Assembly: GCA_964036195.1 (NCBI GenBank)
Contig: OZ038451.1
Span: 2,732,529 to 2,796,528, forward strand
Source of the DNA: Sphaerolaimus hirsutus
Taxonomy: Eukaryota; Nematoda; Chromadorea; Monhysterida; Sphaerolaimidae
DNA: 64,000 nucleotides
Direction of reading: 5' to 3'
In this document: piece after piece, positions 1 to 12,325 of the stretch
Layout: each line of letters begins with the position of its first letter
Numbering within the stretch: position 1 is the stretch's first letter
Translations under genes and position numbers: made by a program
The notes under the pieces: model-generated
What the model saw: the letters and a program-made list of their open reading frames with translations, nothing else
The model's database searches: none
What the model was told of the DNA's origin: nothing

Positions 1-1297
1 AAAAATTTGCAGCTTTTTTAGTGTCCCACACAGGTCCGGCCTCCACTGATATCTTTCACTGCGGGTGCCGTACCTCCACCTGTGGGAGGGGTATTAATCT
101 AAAATTTTGGGGATGTGTCGCCAACACCCCTCCCCTACTATACACTGGCCAGGCAGTCTTTGGCAACTCACCACAGTGTGGGGTGCAAAGTTTAAAATTT
201 ATTAAAATGTTACTGTCCCACACAAGTACAGCATCCAATTGAATTTCAAAAAATTGACACTTTTGTGTTGTTTTAACACTAATGTGGTTGACAATGTGAA
301 ATAAGCATGAAATATCCTCTAAAAAATATCTTATCCGACCTTAAACTGCCCACCACATGAACCCCTCCCCCCAAGTGGGTGACAAAAAAATCACTTTTTA
401 CAACTTTTTCATCAGACACTTGAACTGCTGGTTTACAATGATTTATAGAGGAGGGTTAAAGGTTTCAAATTGTGTAAAAAACCTTACCTCAAAAATGCCT
501 TCATAAGAAAATTTGCTGGGGGTAAATTTAAAATTGTGAATTTTGCCTATTTTTGTTCCTGCAATGATGTCATTTTTACAATTTGAAATTCACCCCCAGC
601 AAATTTTCTTATGAAGGCATTTTTGAGGTAAGGTTTTTTACACAACTTGAGACCTTTAACCCTCCCCTATAAATTATTGTAAATTAGCCGTTCAAGTGTC
701 TAATAAAAAAGTTGTAAAAAGTGATTTTTTGTCACCCACTTGGGGGAAGGGGTTCATGTGGTGGCCAGTTTTAGGTCGGATAAGATATTTTTTTAGAGGA
801 TATTTCATGCTTATTTCACATTGTCAACCACATTAGTGTTAAAACAACACAAAAGTGTCCATTTTTTGAAATTCAATTCGATGCTGGACTTGTGTGGGAC
901 AGTAACATTTTAATAAATTTGAAACTTTGCACCCCACACTGTGGTGAGTTGCGAAAAACCGCCTGGCCAGTGTATAGTAGGGGAGGGGTGTTGGCGACAC
1001 ATCCCCAAAAATTTTAGATCTATACCCCTCCCACAGCTGGAGATACGGGACCCGCAGTGTAGGAAATCAACTGGGGGCCGGACCTGTGCGGGACAGTGAA
1101 AACACTGCAAATTTTTTTCACGTATATGGCGACCCCCTCTATAGTGAGTCGCCGCTGCCCCATTTATTCATGCGGGGTAGTGGGGGGTTGCGCCTATATA
1201 CCACCCAAGTTTTAGTTTTCCACCCCTCCCGCAACCGGAGATATGGCCTGCTAAGTGAAAAAAGAAATAGGCGGCCGGACTTGATCGGGAAGGTGTT
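1..1297. mobile_element. Large palindromic (foldback) element, left end outside window
   Basis: Bases 1-541 and about 575-1113 are imperfect reverse complements around a short spacer near 545-575, so the DNA could fold into a roughly 0.5-kb stem. The right side continues to 1297, ending in GGTGTT followed by TA, with the preceding CTTGATCGGGAA matching the terminus of the complete copies at 1907-4453, 26972-27108 and 50018-63809. The left terminus lies before base 1. There is no transposase-like reading frame, so this is a non-autonomous element of that TA-flanked family. The short frames inside the arms are mirror images of each other and not genes. Confidence 0.7.
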
Positions 1298-1906
1298 TAG
1301 ATATGGCCTGAAATGAAAAAAAATTTGGGGTGTCAGAAAGGTGTTTATGTTTGAATTTACACACAGGAACAGCTCTTATCTGTGGTGGAAATATTTATTG
1401 GTATCGATACAAATGGGAACGAGGAAGATTAAAATACAACAAATTCAAAAAAATCAGATATCAGTTTGAAAGTAGTTGTTTCAGGTATTGTACATTACTT
1501 TTTGTCCTTAAGGTGCCTTTACATGGATTTCTTGGGTGTCTTCAAGTTGTTGTTTGGAAGTTGTCATGATATTTGTTCTATGCAGCCTCGTTAGTGATGC
1601 CGGATAGAATAAATATACTGACAACTCCCCAACAATGACAAAAAAAGATTATCTATTGTGCTTGATTGCATAATCTAATCAATTCAATATATGTCCTGTG
1701 CAATGAAGCTGATCAAGATTTACTTATATATTGAAGACTGATGAACAAAAAGCCTATTGAGACATAAAATACTACCATTTACTATTGTCACATAAAATCC
1801 ATGTAAAAATTGTCTTAATAATCAATATGAGAAATATTTATTTTCACCATTTTTTACTAGGCCATCATTGAGTACTGCACACTGTCCCACTCTCTCAACT
1901 CAATTA
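1298..1906. other. Unassigned AT-rich spacer
   Basis: Between two palindromic elements. It holds a short open frame at 1330-1569 without recognisable motifs and otherwise nothing I can assign. Confidence 0.5.
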
Positions 1907-4453
1907 AACACCTTCCCGGACAAGTTCACCACCCATTTTTTAATTTCACTTCAGATGCAATATCTCTGGCTATGGGAGTGGTATAAAGCTAATATTTGGT
2001 GGGCGTATAGTCCTAACACCCCGCTACTCCGTTTCAATGGGGGAAGGTGCGGCGACTCACTACAGGGTGGGTCGCCCTATATGCAAACATTTTTTGTGGC
2101 TTTTTCAGTGTCCCAAACAAGTTCACCACCCACTTGATTAGCTACACTATGAGGGCCATATCTCCAGCTGTGAGGACGATAGATACCTGAAACTACCCCC
2201 TCTCACAATCAACGATGGCAAAAACACACATATTAAATACGGAAACTCAATGAGTTTCCGTGTTTTTGTTTAACACGGAAACACGGAAACTCAGCAATTT
2301 TGAAAAACACGGAAACTCAAATGAGTTTTTTTTAGAGAACACGGAAACACGGAAACACAGAAAATACGGAAATGTTTTTTGAGTTTTTTTCAGGCACATG
2401 ATTTGAACTGAACAATGTGAGTATGAACATACATAATGTATGTGTGTATACTATTTTTATATGTATTTTCATGAATCAGTTAATCAGGCTCTCAATAAAC
2501 ATGTTTCTGATGAGCTGACATGGTTTTTGCAAAAGAATGTGATGATTTGATGAAGAAAAAAAAGATTTTGCTGCTGTCAAGTTTTGGTGTGGTTTTGGAG
2601 ACAAGATCTGCATGCCTAGATGCACGCCTACTTAGCATGCCAGTGTCCACTGACAGTGTGGAGGGTCCCTTAAGCCAGTGCCCAGGATATTGGGCGCTAG
2701 GCATCTCCATATGAACCCATTTTCTCTTGAACGTGATTTTTTGTTGAAATTTAATATGAGATGTTTTGGGACGGGTAAGTAGTTCAGATACGTTGAAGGC
2801 TTCAACGATGTGCATGTTCAAGTATAGTTGCAGTTTAATCACACAGTACAACATAAAGTGCACATCCATTGAAGTATTTTTTTGTACAGTGTGAATTGTC
2901 GTTTTTTTTGACATTTTGTTGATGCGTATGCTGTGGAGTGTAGTGGATGCTTTGTGGACTTTTTGACACATGAACAAATATGCAGATCCTCAATATGTGG
3001 AACATCTATATCAGCAAAACCTATAGCAAAACCTATATATGATAAGAAAACCCCTGTTTTCACATCAAAATGCTGTAAAATGCAACTTTTTGTTAGAAAA
3101 CTTGAGTTTTTACCAAACAAACTTGAGTTTTTACTAAAAAACTTGAGTTTTTACCAAAAAAACTCGAGTTTTTACAGGAAAACTTGAGTTTTTTCATAAA
3201 ACACTGAAATAAAACATGGAAACTCAAGTTTTTTTCATGGAAAAAACTCAAAACACAGGTATTCATTTTTGAAAAACTCAAAACACAGAAAGTGTTTTTT
3301 ATTTGAGAACTTACCCATCGTTGCTCACAATACACCAGTGGGTGGGGCTGACGACCCACTACAGCATTGGTCGCTGCATATAAAGTTGTTCATTTTTTTA
3401 AACAACCCAATTCTCCCAAACAAGTTCACCACCCAACTGCATTATAAAGAAATTTTGTGAGAACATACCTGATATAAAATTCAATCAGATTTGAACCCCA
3501 CTTCTGCTCATTAAATATTTTTCAGAAGGGCACCCACCCCGCCCCAAAAACAGCAGAAACTGAAAATTTCACTTTAAACCAATTTTTTGTTTCACACTTA
3601 AAAAGTTGGTTTCAAAAGTTCACTAGGGGAGGGTCTAAGGTTCAAAGTTATGTAAACAACATAACCTCTAAAATGCCTGCATTAGAAAATGTATTTGGGG
3701 TGAATGAAAAAGTGAAAATTTTGTCAAATTTTGTTCCTGTAATGATGTGATTATGATATCATAATATTCACCCCAAATAAATTTCATTATGGCGGCATTT
3801 TAGAGGTCATGTTGTTTACATAACTTTGAACCTTGGACCCTTCCCTAGTGAACTTTGTAAACCAACTTTTTAAGTGTGAGACAAAAAAATTGGTTTAAAG
3901 TAAAATTTTCAGTCTGCTGTTAATGGGATGGGGTGGTCACCCTACTGAAAAATTTATTAATGAGCAGAACTAGGGTTCACATCTGACTCAATTTATATCA
4001 GGTATGTTCTCACAACATTTGTTATAATGCAGTTGGGTGGCAAACTTGTTTGGGACAGTTGGGTTGTTTTGAAAAAATAAACAATTGTACATGCAGCAAT
4101 GCATACTGTAGTGGGTTGCTGGCAGGCAGTATTGTAAGGGGGGTTGTTGGCAAGACATACCCAAAATTTCAGCTTTCTACCACCCTCACAGCTGGAGAGA
4201 CGACCCTCGAAGTGTAGCTAATCAAGTGGGTGGTGAACTTGTTTGGGACACCAAAAAACAAAAAACAATTGTTGCATATAGGGCAACCCAGGATGGGTAG
4301 TGAGTCGCCCCACCTCCCTCCATTGAAGCAGAGTAGGGGGGTGTTACAACTTTATATATTCAAAGTTTCAGCTTTATAATGCCCCCATAGACTGAGACAT
4401 TTCAACCAAAGTAAAATAAAAAAATGGGTGGTGAACTTGTCCGGGAAGGTGTT
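1907..4453. mobile_element. TA-flanked palindromic MITE, interrupted by a hAT MITE
   Basis: The terminal inverted repeats begin AACACCTTCCCGGACAAGTT at 1907 and end in the reverse complement at 4453, each flanked by TA (1905-1906 and 4454-4455). Internal arms are inverted around about 3745, with paired segments near 3430-3720 and 3770-4060. The unit is split by the hAT-like element at 2210-3323. Removing that insertion restores a stretch also seen in the copy split by the BEL element, so the palindromic element was there first. No coding capacity is visible; a TA duplication suits a Tc1/mariner- or PIF-type mobiliser, which the sequence does not settle. Confidence 0.75.
2210..3323. mobile_element. 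hAT-like MITE, 1114 bp, nested, perfect 8-bp TSD
   Basis: The termini CAACGATGG (2210-2218) and CCATCGTTG (3315-3323) fit the hAT terminal consensus YARNG. The flanks carry an exact 8-bp target duplication CTCACAAT at 2202-2209 and 3324-3331. The interior has repeated ACGGAAACTCAATGAG-type units near the left end and AACTCGAGTTTTTAC-type units near the right. A second copy at 24312-25470 shares ends and subterminal repeats. Open frames inside (one of 161 codons on the minus strand at 2492-2977) show no transposase motif and are low-complexity; I treat the element as non-autonomous. Confidence 0.85.
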
Positions 4454-4727
4454 TATATTATTTTTTTACCACTAAATGTAGCCACATATTCAGTTGAATT
4501 GAGAAGTTTGCTTCCGAAACTCGATAACTCCATGTTTTTCAGTTTTGTGAAAATTGCATTTGAAATTTGAGAGTGACCTGAGCGGGTACGCTTTGAGTGA
4601 CAACCCTTGCCCAGTACTTTTTTGAAAAGCCAACGAATTTCTCTACATGTTCCATATTTACAATCCTCTGGCTGGCAAATATGGCCAGAGTTATGTCCAT
4701 TTGACTGTTATTATGGCAACCAATTTA

Positions 4728-5909
4728 CCGTATATCCTTGAATAAGACCCCCCCCCCCTCGAATAACTCCTCCCCCTTGAATAACTCTCCCCTCAAAAGC
4801 TCTGACGAAAAAATAACTCCCTCCCTCGAATAACTAATATATGTTGTATATGGCTGATCCTCTCAGCTAATTGTTGTTAGTAAGTCGGGAAGGGCGAAAC
4901 CTTGATAAAGGGTAGGGCTCTGTATCCCATTGAAAGTAAATAAAATAAAACTCCCCCCTCTGAGTGAAAAATAAGCTACAAAATTTACAAAAATAATCGA
5001 CAAAAATACAAAAAAAATGTTAACATATGGCAGCGACAGCAGATACATAACGTACGCAGTGTATACACACCTTTTTGTTGTTGTTGAACTGTTAAATAAC
5101 TGAATTACATGAGTTAAATAGCTGGATTACACACATTCATAAAATGAATTAAGTCCAAGTTTCTGAGGAAAAAATAACTCCCTCCCTTGAATAACTCCTC
5201 CCCCTCGAATCACTCCCCCCTCAAAAACTCTGACGAAAAAATAACTCCCCTGGGGCCAGATTTAATACTCCCTACAGATTTGTAGGGTAGGGCGTACGCC
5301 CGACAGATTTTTCAAAGTTTAGCCGCATCGACGCACATGCACCGAGAGCAAGGCGGTTTGTAAAATATACGAAACCATCCCTTAAGGTTGCCGACATTGC
5401 AATATGACGTATATCACTTCGATTTTGGCCCGGAAATCACGATTTCGTCATTTCTTGGCCGTCTGCCAATTCGTTTTTTATTTTATTTTGTCGGGCGGGT
5501 TACTCGCATAGGTCACGCTTTTGTGTAGTCAGGTGGTCACTTTTTTAGTGTTCACTGTCTGCAACCGAAACCATGAGGGCAGCGACAAGAAAGAAATGCA
5601 TGCACAAGCGTACAAAAGCGCGACTTATGCGAGTAACCCGCCCGACAAAATAAAATAAAAAACGAATTGGCAGACGGCCACGAAATGACGAAATCGTGAT
5701 TTCCGAGCCAAAATCGAAGCGATAACCGTCAGATTGCAATATCGGCGACCTTAAGGGATAGTTTCGTGTATTTTACGAACCGCCTTGCTCTCGGTGCATG
5801 TGCGTCGATGCCGCTGAACGTTGAAAAATCTATCGGGCGTACGCCCTACCCTACAAATCTGTAGGGAGTATTAAATCTGGCCCCTGGGGTCTTATTCGAG
5901 GATATACGG
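4728..5909. mobile_element. CCGTAT-family TA-flanked MITE hosting a nested palindrome
   Basis: The ends CCGTATATCCTTGAATAAG (4728) and its reverse complement ending CGG at 5909 are flanked by TA. Subterminal C-rich units of the type CTCGAATAACTCC recur. The element is interrupted by the 625-bp palindrome 5256-5880. This is the oldest-looking and longest member here of the family seen again at 24678, 30771, 37523, 42417, 43348 and elsewhere. Confidence 0.7.
5256..5880. mobile_element. Mutator-like foldback element with 9-bp TSD
   Basis: CCAGATTTAATACTCCCTAC at 5256 is mirrored by the sequence ending at 5880. The arms pair over about 260 bp each (5256-5519 with 5617-5880). The nine bases CCCCTGGGG occur directly on both sides (5247-5255 and 5881-5889) and read as the target duplication. 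Long terminal inverted repeats plus a 9-bp duplication are typical of the Mutator (MULE) superfamily. Because the duplicated bases are themselves nearly palindromic the exact boundary could shift by a base. No coding sequence. Confidence 0.7.
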
Positions 5910-6266
5910 TAACTGGCTAAATTTTGTATCGAGTTTCGGATGCAAACTTCATTTTTATATGGGGATTTAGCCATTTCCCTATAAATTCATAACGAGTTTC
6001 GGATGATTAGTTTTTCAGTGGAGATATCGAGTTTCGAGTGAAAATTCACCATTTTGATGGTGGAGATATCGAGTTTTGGATGAAAATTTACATTTTTTCC
6101 AAAAATCGGTGTCTCTGTATCTCGGGAATGGTGTTATATATAGAGCTGATTTTTTTCCATCATATACAAATATATACGCTCATATGAGATCCACACCTAA
6201 CTCAGATTTTTTCACTTTGGTCTTTTTGGAGTTACGGAACCAAACGCCTCAATTATTGAATTACAG

Positions 6267-6396
6267 ACATCACTTTGAGACAAGCACCTCTTCCTGGGTC
6301 ACGAGCTTACCTGCACCTGTGGCTTGCATTCAATTGTGTTCATTCAATAACAGGTTCTTTGCAGCTGGAGGAGTTGCCAAATATGATGGAAAAAGA
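6267..6396 (+). CDS. Candidate exon of a Kelch-repeat protein
   Basis: An AG acceptor after TTATTGAATTACAG opens a 130-bp segment ending at a GTAAAA donor. The translation contains SSWVTSLPAP followed by FNNRFFAAGGVAKYDGKR, which has the Kelch-blade spacing of W, a Pro-rich loop, a hydrophobic strand and a double glycine. Incoming phase is 2 and outgoing phase 0 in this reading. The neighbouring Kelch-like piece at 8265-8412 starts in phase 1, so at least one exon between them is missing or wrongly bounded. Family assignment is by eye only. It could be a decayed gene fragment; the rest of the open frame around it (6076-6435) looks non-coding. Confidence 0.4.
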
Positions 6397-6817
6397 GTAA
6401 AATATACACAAGGTTGTCATTTTACTTCACATTAGCAAATTATATAACCTAGAAAAGGAGCAAATTGCACAGTAAAATAAGAAAATAACTAATGGTTTGG
6501 TACAGAAAGATATACTGTTTACTTGAATAATTCGGCACTTTAATCAATCCCCCTAGAATAATCCCCCATCCATTTAGACAAGTAAGGAAAATTCATTCCC
6601 ATTTCAAAAATTCCCCCACCCCATGAAGAATGGAAATGAACACATCTTTTAAAAACAATTGATGAAGTCAGACCAAACAAAAAAGTTGTGTCTGGTCTTA
6701 ATCATTGAATGCAGTATGATGCGCATCATTTACGCCTCTTCCCAGCCAAAAACTTACCAAAAATTTCAACACAAAAAAATTGAAAATAAGTGTCCATGTA
6801 CAGTGCTACTTTATATT

Positions 6818-7449
6818 AAACTGCGTTCGGATCAAGTCCGGCAGTCACTTTTTGAACAGACTTCTGATGCTATGTATAACTCACGCTATGGAAGGAGTTA
6901 AGAGCTGAAATTTGGGAGGATTATAGACAATATACCCCCCTACTATACACCAACGCAGATGCAACGGTGACCCGTTTTAGTGTGGGTCGCCGTACATGCG
7001 AAAAAAACTTGTGCGGTTTTTGCTGTCCGGATCAAATCCGGCACCCAGTTATCGGGTGCCGGACCGGATGCAGACAGTGCGTCATTAAAGAACGCTTGAT
7101 ACAGGGCGAGCGGCCCTTATTGCGTGTCAGTGGCGCTTGACATCATGTGTACAGTAAGCGGTGGATGTCCCCCTTAACCCCCCATATTTCAGATTCATCC
7201 TGTTCCTGTATCTGGAGTTACGGCACCCAAAGTGGTGAAGAACCAGTGGGTGGATGCCCAACTTGATCCGGACAGCGAAAACCGCACAAGTTTTTTTTGC
7301 GTTGCCGTTGCATCTGCGTTGGTGTATAGTAGGGGGGAATATCGGCTATATTCCCCCAAATTTCAGCACTTAACTCCTTCCATAGCGTGAGTCATAGCAT
7401 CAGCAGTCTGTTCAAAAAGTGACTGCCGGACTTAATCCAAACGCAGTTT
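6818..7449. mobile_element. Foldback element, 632 bp
   Basis: AAACTGCGTTCGGATCAAGT at 6818 and its near-perfect reverse complement ending at 7449 extend into arms of about 200 bp each. The central part (7040-7250) is unpaired. Terminal wording (CGGATCAAGTCCGGCAG) resembles the CTTGATC/GTCCGG motif of the 26972-27108 element, suggesting related termini. I find no convincing target duplication. Confidence 0.6.
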
Positions 7450-8074
7450 GCATTCCCGAAAGCGAAATGTATTGATTGCTTCACCAGAACAATTTTCCAG
7501 GCAAAAATTTCATTGTTTTGCATCTCAAAATTATAGTTTTGAATGCTGACAGCTTAGACCATCATAAATTTTTATTTGGAATTTATTCTGGCATAATTCC
7601 AGCAGTTTTACTATGGTCCATCTTTTTTCATGTTTTTCTGGTGAAAATGATCTTCTTGAAAAAGTCGTACCTTGAATTGGAAATGCCCTTTTATAAGAAT
7701 AGATATGGTTTCTGTATGTTTTTGAATTCACTGGATGTCACTTTGGCACACTATTTGGCATCTGTACAACTGACTTGAAAATAACTACAACTCAATTTCA
7801 CGACATCAGTTGTTGCTTTGAACAAGTAAATACTGCTTTCCTACCAAATACTACAACTCAATTTCACGACATCAGTTGTGTTGCTTTTACCAAGTAAATA
7901 CTGCTTTCCTACCAAATATCAAGTTAAATAATAAATTTTTACTGTATTCAAACAATGAAAAAATACTTTACATTCAAATATACTTTCAAATATGCCTGCT
8001 ATTTTTAACAGCTTTGCTCATGGGTCTGAAATTCACCAAACAATGCCAAACATTCAAACATATTCTGCACTCAC
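7450..8074. other. Unassigned stretch with a dispersed 30-bp segment
   Basis: A roughly 30-bp stretch near 7748-7778 (core GCACACTATTTGGCATCTG) recurs, diverged, on the opposite strand near 14014-14048. A short tandem duplication containing TACAACTCAATTTCACGACA lies at about 7786-7895. No supported gene. Confidence 0.4.
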
Positions 8075-8240
8075 TTGACAACTCGCTGCCACGTGTGCAC
8101 CTACTGTGAAAACACATGCCAACTCGCTGCCACTTGCTGCCAACTCAGCTCCAACTCGCTGCCACTCGCTGACAACTATGTTCCAACTCGCTGCCAACAG
8201 TAAACAAATCGTTGTCAGCGAGTTGGAGGCAAGTTCTCAG
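8075..8240. repeat. Irregular tandem CAACTCGCTGCCA repeat
   Basis: Units close to CAACTCGCTGCCA recur about eight times with variable spacing, and an inverted unit closes the block near 8216-8227. It lies directly upstream of the splice acceptor of the second Kelch-like exon, so it would be intronic. Confidence 0.6.
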
Positions 8241-8264
8241 AGAGATACATTTCACTGTTTGCAG

Positions 8265-8412
8265 ATGTATGGTCCACAAACACTGACATGGACGATATCT
8301 CATGGAGAGTGGAGCCGCGTCTGCCCCGTCTGGGCTATGCATATGGAAACTGCATTGAATACCATGGATACTTGTATTTGTGCGGCACTGTGTACGCGAA
8401 TGCTTGTGCAAG
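8265..8412 (+). CDS. Second candidate exon of a Kelch-repeat protein
   Basis: A good acceptor (TTTCACTGTTTGCAG) precedes a frame reading WRVEPRLPRLGYAYGNC then YHGYLYLCG, again with the Kelch order W, Pro/Arg loop, hydrophobic strand, turn and Y-L-Y-x-C/G-G. The frame stays open to a stop at 8423; a donor GTCTGC at 8413 would end the exon in phase 2. Composition is more GC-rich and codon-like than its flanks. Evidence is limited to motif spacing and splice-site fit; the second glycine of the Kelch pair is replaced by Thr. Confidence 0.4.
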
Positions 8413-8912
8413 GTCTGCAGTTTGAAAAGTTTGTAAAATTTACTCGACTATCTGATGAGCATTTAAATTAGCATAAATACTTTATACAAAAATCAACAAA
8501 AACATCGCATGAAAAATATAATTTTTTAGGATGTTTCTGTGAAATTGGATGATTTTTTTTGGCGTGAGAATATAGAACAACATACAAGGCTGAGAAATGT
8601 ATAGAGGCTGCTCAGTTATCTATTAATCCCAAGGCAAAATTCTAGGCTGTTATTCCATGAACACTAAATACATCATAATCTTACCTATATTGTGCTCAAA
8701 TCAATATTTTCAGTACCTCTTTCGCTATTTTCACCTTGAAAAACACTGAATCACACATCCTATTGCCCATTTTACTCATTTTTGCATACCTATATATGTG
8801 CTTATATAAATATTTCAAACTATGTTTCCCTATTTTGCTATTTTTTCTCCCTTTTTTGTCTACAAACCAGGAACGTATGGTACCCCTGTCTTACCCTCCA
8901 CAACCACAAGGT

Positions 8913-9329
8913 GGCAATCCCAAGCCCTGTAAAGTCTAAAGTAAAGTGTCAAATGTAAAGTCAAATGCAAAGTCAAATGTCATATGTAAAGTAAAGTGTC
9001 AAATGTAAATTCAAATGCAAAGTCCAATGTCAAATGTAAAGTAAAGTGTCAAATGTAAAGTCAAATGTAAAGCAAAGTGTCAATTGTGTATCCAAATCTT
9101 ATGTTTTTGTATCCAAATCTTATGTCAAAAAATAAGATTTGGATACAAAAACATAAGATTTGGATACAAAAAAATAAGATTTGGATACAAAACCATAAGA
9201 TTTGGATACACAATTGACACTTTACTTTGCATTTGACACTTTACTTTACATTTGACACTTTACTTTACATTTGACATTTGACTTTGCATTCGACACTTTT
9301 CTTTGCAGTTTACAGGGCTTGGGACTGCC
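8913..9329. mobile_element. Foldback MITE of GTCAAATGTAAAGT units
   Basis: The ends read GGCAATCCCAAGCCCTG and CAGGGCTTGGGACTGCC. Both arms are built from repeats of GTCAAATG(T/C)AAAGT, and the centre (about 9085-9220) from AAGATTTGGATACA units in both orientations. The same ends and units occur at 25686-25837 and 45972-46185. No coding capacity and no clear target duplication. Confidence 0.75.
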
Positions 9330-10830
9330 CGAGGAAATTTTCAGCAATCTATCCATCCAAGGGAGCAATTTACCACCTACCTATCTTAATGCCTGATCAG
9401 GGCCAAATCTACATTGCAGAACAACTGCATCACACAACACATTGCATCCACCCAGTTCACAACTGAAAATTTACACAAACCAAACTTTTCCCATGCCTGT
9501 TGGTAAGGTGGTTGAAAAATATGCTCAAATCACACAGGTTTGATGGTACATCATGGTCAGAAATCGGATTTGGACTTGATCATGGATATGAACGTGGATT
9601 TGGGGTTAGGCTGGTAATTCTGGGAGACACCCTGTACTCGACAGGTGAAATTTTTTCATCATGCCACACACATTAGTACGCACAATTTTTTCCAATTGCT
9701 GAATCTCAGTGGCCTTTAATATTTGGACCACCACAGGGTTGATATAGACAGTCAGTTACTCCTACACAGGTAAAACAAACATTTGAGAGATTGCTTGAGG
9801 TTAAATGGCTGTTCACTATTTACATGTGTAGCCTTTCAGAATCCATAGAACAGAAAAAAGCAGGAAAGTTGCACAGAATAATTGCAAAGGAAAACAATTG
9901 AACATGGCCAAATAACAAAAGAAAAATACACCAATAACAAACAAAACAATCATGTAATAGGCACTATGCAACACTTAAAAAACTAGCCAAACCATGCAAA
10001 AACTAAGGTTTAGAATTAGGAAAGCTGGGTGATCCCTGACATAGAGTAGCTGGTGAGTTGGGGTCAGGTTCCCCCAATTTTGAAACCCTTTGACTATTTT
10101 GACCATTTGATTCATTCTGTTTCAAACCAGGCCAGATGTCAAATGTGCACCCAAGTGTCTACATGGTGAAAATGTTCTTCTATTCATACATCAAAAATAT
10201 TTTATTTAGAATGCCAATTAACAAATGCCTCAATAAAACCAAATTTTGCAAACGTCAATATCATCCACAATGAACGTTTGTTGCAAACCCGAAACCATTG
10301 TTTCTATAAATATCATGTTTGACAAATCATCTAAGAAATAGCATAATATGTAATCAAAGATAAAAAGAAAAAAATTGAAAAAAAGATATACAAATTGTAT
10401 GAACCTTCCTATTTCTGAAAAATTCTGAAAAATACACATTTTTGTGAATTTATACTTATTTTAAATTCATTGCAAGTGAAAAATTCCAAATCTTCCAAAT
10501 TCTGAAAAATCCGAAAGTAAAAATCTTCAGTCTCTTAATTTCCCACTTGTAATCAGAGATTAATTACAAAAATAACATTTTACTTGTACAATGCACATTA
10601 CTGATTACCAAATTACTTTTTTTTCAAAAAAATTGTAGTAAATATGTTTGCACTTTTTTTACAATGGTGTATTTTTTTCTTTTAGTAACTTTTTGATTAA
10701 AATAAAACATCAATAGCTAAATAGTATGCACAAAATTGGACTGTTCTTAAAAGTCCTGAAAAGATTTTGAATTTGTAATGCTGCAGTACAAATAGTGCCC
10801 TCCCCCTCATATATTTATGTAGAAGGCTTA
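9330..10830. other. Unassigned AT-rich interval
   Basis: Contains a solitary mariner-like terminus CTGGGAGACACCCTG followed by TA near 9617-9633, but no partner end. Otherwise no repeat pairing or coding stretch that I can support. Confidence 0.4.
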
Positions 10831-12142
10831 TAAACTGCCGGACGAAAATAATGAGAAATCGTTTAAAAAAATTTAAATCAAATTTCATTCTGCCCCAGAG
10901 TAAATTTGGGACGGGCCACCCGCATCAAAAGAAAGCTGTATCAATTCTCTACAGGAACCCCCGGGGGAACCCCTGTAGCTGCTTAGACGCGGCCACAGGG
11001 GCGCCTCCCAAAAAAATTTTCATTTATGGGTCGGTCAAAAAAAATGATAATTCATAAGTCATTTTTTTGGCGCTCTTTACACGGATTGTGTAAAGAGCGC
11101 AAGAGGTCGTGATTAGGACATTCTTGTACAGAAATGCGCGCGCTTTCTTTATAGACTGCCAGCGCCACGCATATCCTAAAATTTTCGACCAAAATTTGAC
11201 TGCGAAGATTGACATATTTTTGGTCGGTTTTTAGCGATTTTGACGATATTTTGTTGAGTGCCAGCCTGAATCTGAATGGAGGGGGCGAAAATTAAATGAA
11301 AGATGCACAAAAACATGGCACATCTTTCTACACGCTCCAAATTCCCCAAAACCACCCTCAAAAAAAGTTGTATATGAACACTCACACTAACTTTTTCGGC
11401 GCCGCGTCTGTCTTAGGTCCGTGCAGCGCTACATGGCCACAAGGGGCCTCCTACCCTAGTGGCCAACCCAGAGTCGTTCTTAAGAATCGCCAGCACCGTG
11501 AGCGTGTGGCGTAGACCCATCTGCTGCTACAGGAGCACCGCGAAGGTCGAATGAACGTGAACGTCTTTTTTGACAACACAAAGTTAAGTTTGTGTTCATA
11601 TAAAACTTTTTTTGAGGGTGTTTTTGGAGAATTTGGAGCGTGTAGAAAGATGCGCCATGTTTATGTGCATCTTTCGTTTAATTTTCGCTCCCCTCCATGC
11701 AGATTCAGGCTGGCACTCGACAAAATGGCGTCGAAATCGCCAAAAACTGACCGAAAATGACGATAATTTTCGAAGTCAAATTTACCCCCAAAAGATTAAA
11801 ATACAAGCGTCGCCAGCCGTCTCAAACGAAAGCCGGTGCATTTCTGTACTGGAATATCCAAACGACATCTTCTTGCGCTCTTTACACAACGCGTGTAAAG
11901 AGCGCAAAAAAAATGGGTTTGGATTTCTCGTTTTTTTTGACCAACCCAAAAATGAAAAAAATTTACGGGAGGCGTCCCTGTGGCCGTGTCAAAGCAGCTA
12001 CAGGGGTCCCCCCGGGGGTTCCTGTAGAGAAATGTGCGGGCTACATTATGCGGGTGGCGCCGCTACAAAGTTATCGTGGGGCTCAGAAAAAACCCTCAAA
12101 AATTTAAAAAACGATTTCTCAATATTTTCGTCCGGCAGTTTA
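10831..12142. mobile_element. 1.3-kb foldback element with internal stem-loops
   Basis: TAAACTGCCGGACGAAAATA at 10831 is mirrored at 12142, and both arms carry matching blocks in inverted order: AACCCCCGGGGG with a CTGTAGC segment, then a CGCTCTTTACAC stem-loop, then a coding-looking CCAAATTC block. The GC-rich middle (about 11395-11560) is unpaired. A 246-codon frame on the plus strand (11612-12352) runs out of the arm into flanking DNA and has no recognisable domain. No clear TSD. Confidence 0.65.
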
Positions 12143-12164
12143 CATATATTTACAATCGCTCCCT

Positions 12165-12325
12165 CCACCCACTCAACAACCTGGGTAGGGTACATTTCTG
12201 CCAAATTTGGTGATATCATTGCTAGAGGCAGCGCAAGGTCCGAATTTGCGCCTGTGACATTCACATTAGCGAAAATATCACCTTGTGACACTTTCTTACC
12301 AGAGCCCTTATGTGAAGTTGGCAGC
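12165..12325 (-). other. Coding-like segment, possible exon
   Basis: The minus strand reads an open frame containing DIFANVNVTGANSDLALP and YPTQVVEWVEG, with balanced residue use unlike the surrounding low-complexity frames, and a possible donor (ATT then GTAAAT) just beyond it near 12165. No family is recognised; it may be an exon or a captured fragment. Confidence 0.2.

Noticed and set aside
2492..2977. 161-codon frame inside a hAT-like MITE
   Set aside because: No transposase features; no matching frame was noted in the second copy of the element.
10230..10439. Short AT-rich minus-strand frame with Phe/Ile runs
   Set aside because: Composition is that of random AT-rich DNA; no initiation or splice context.
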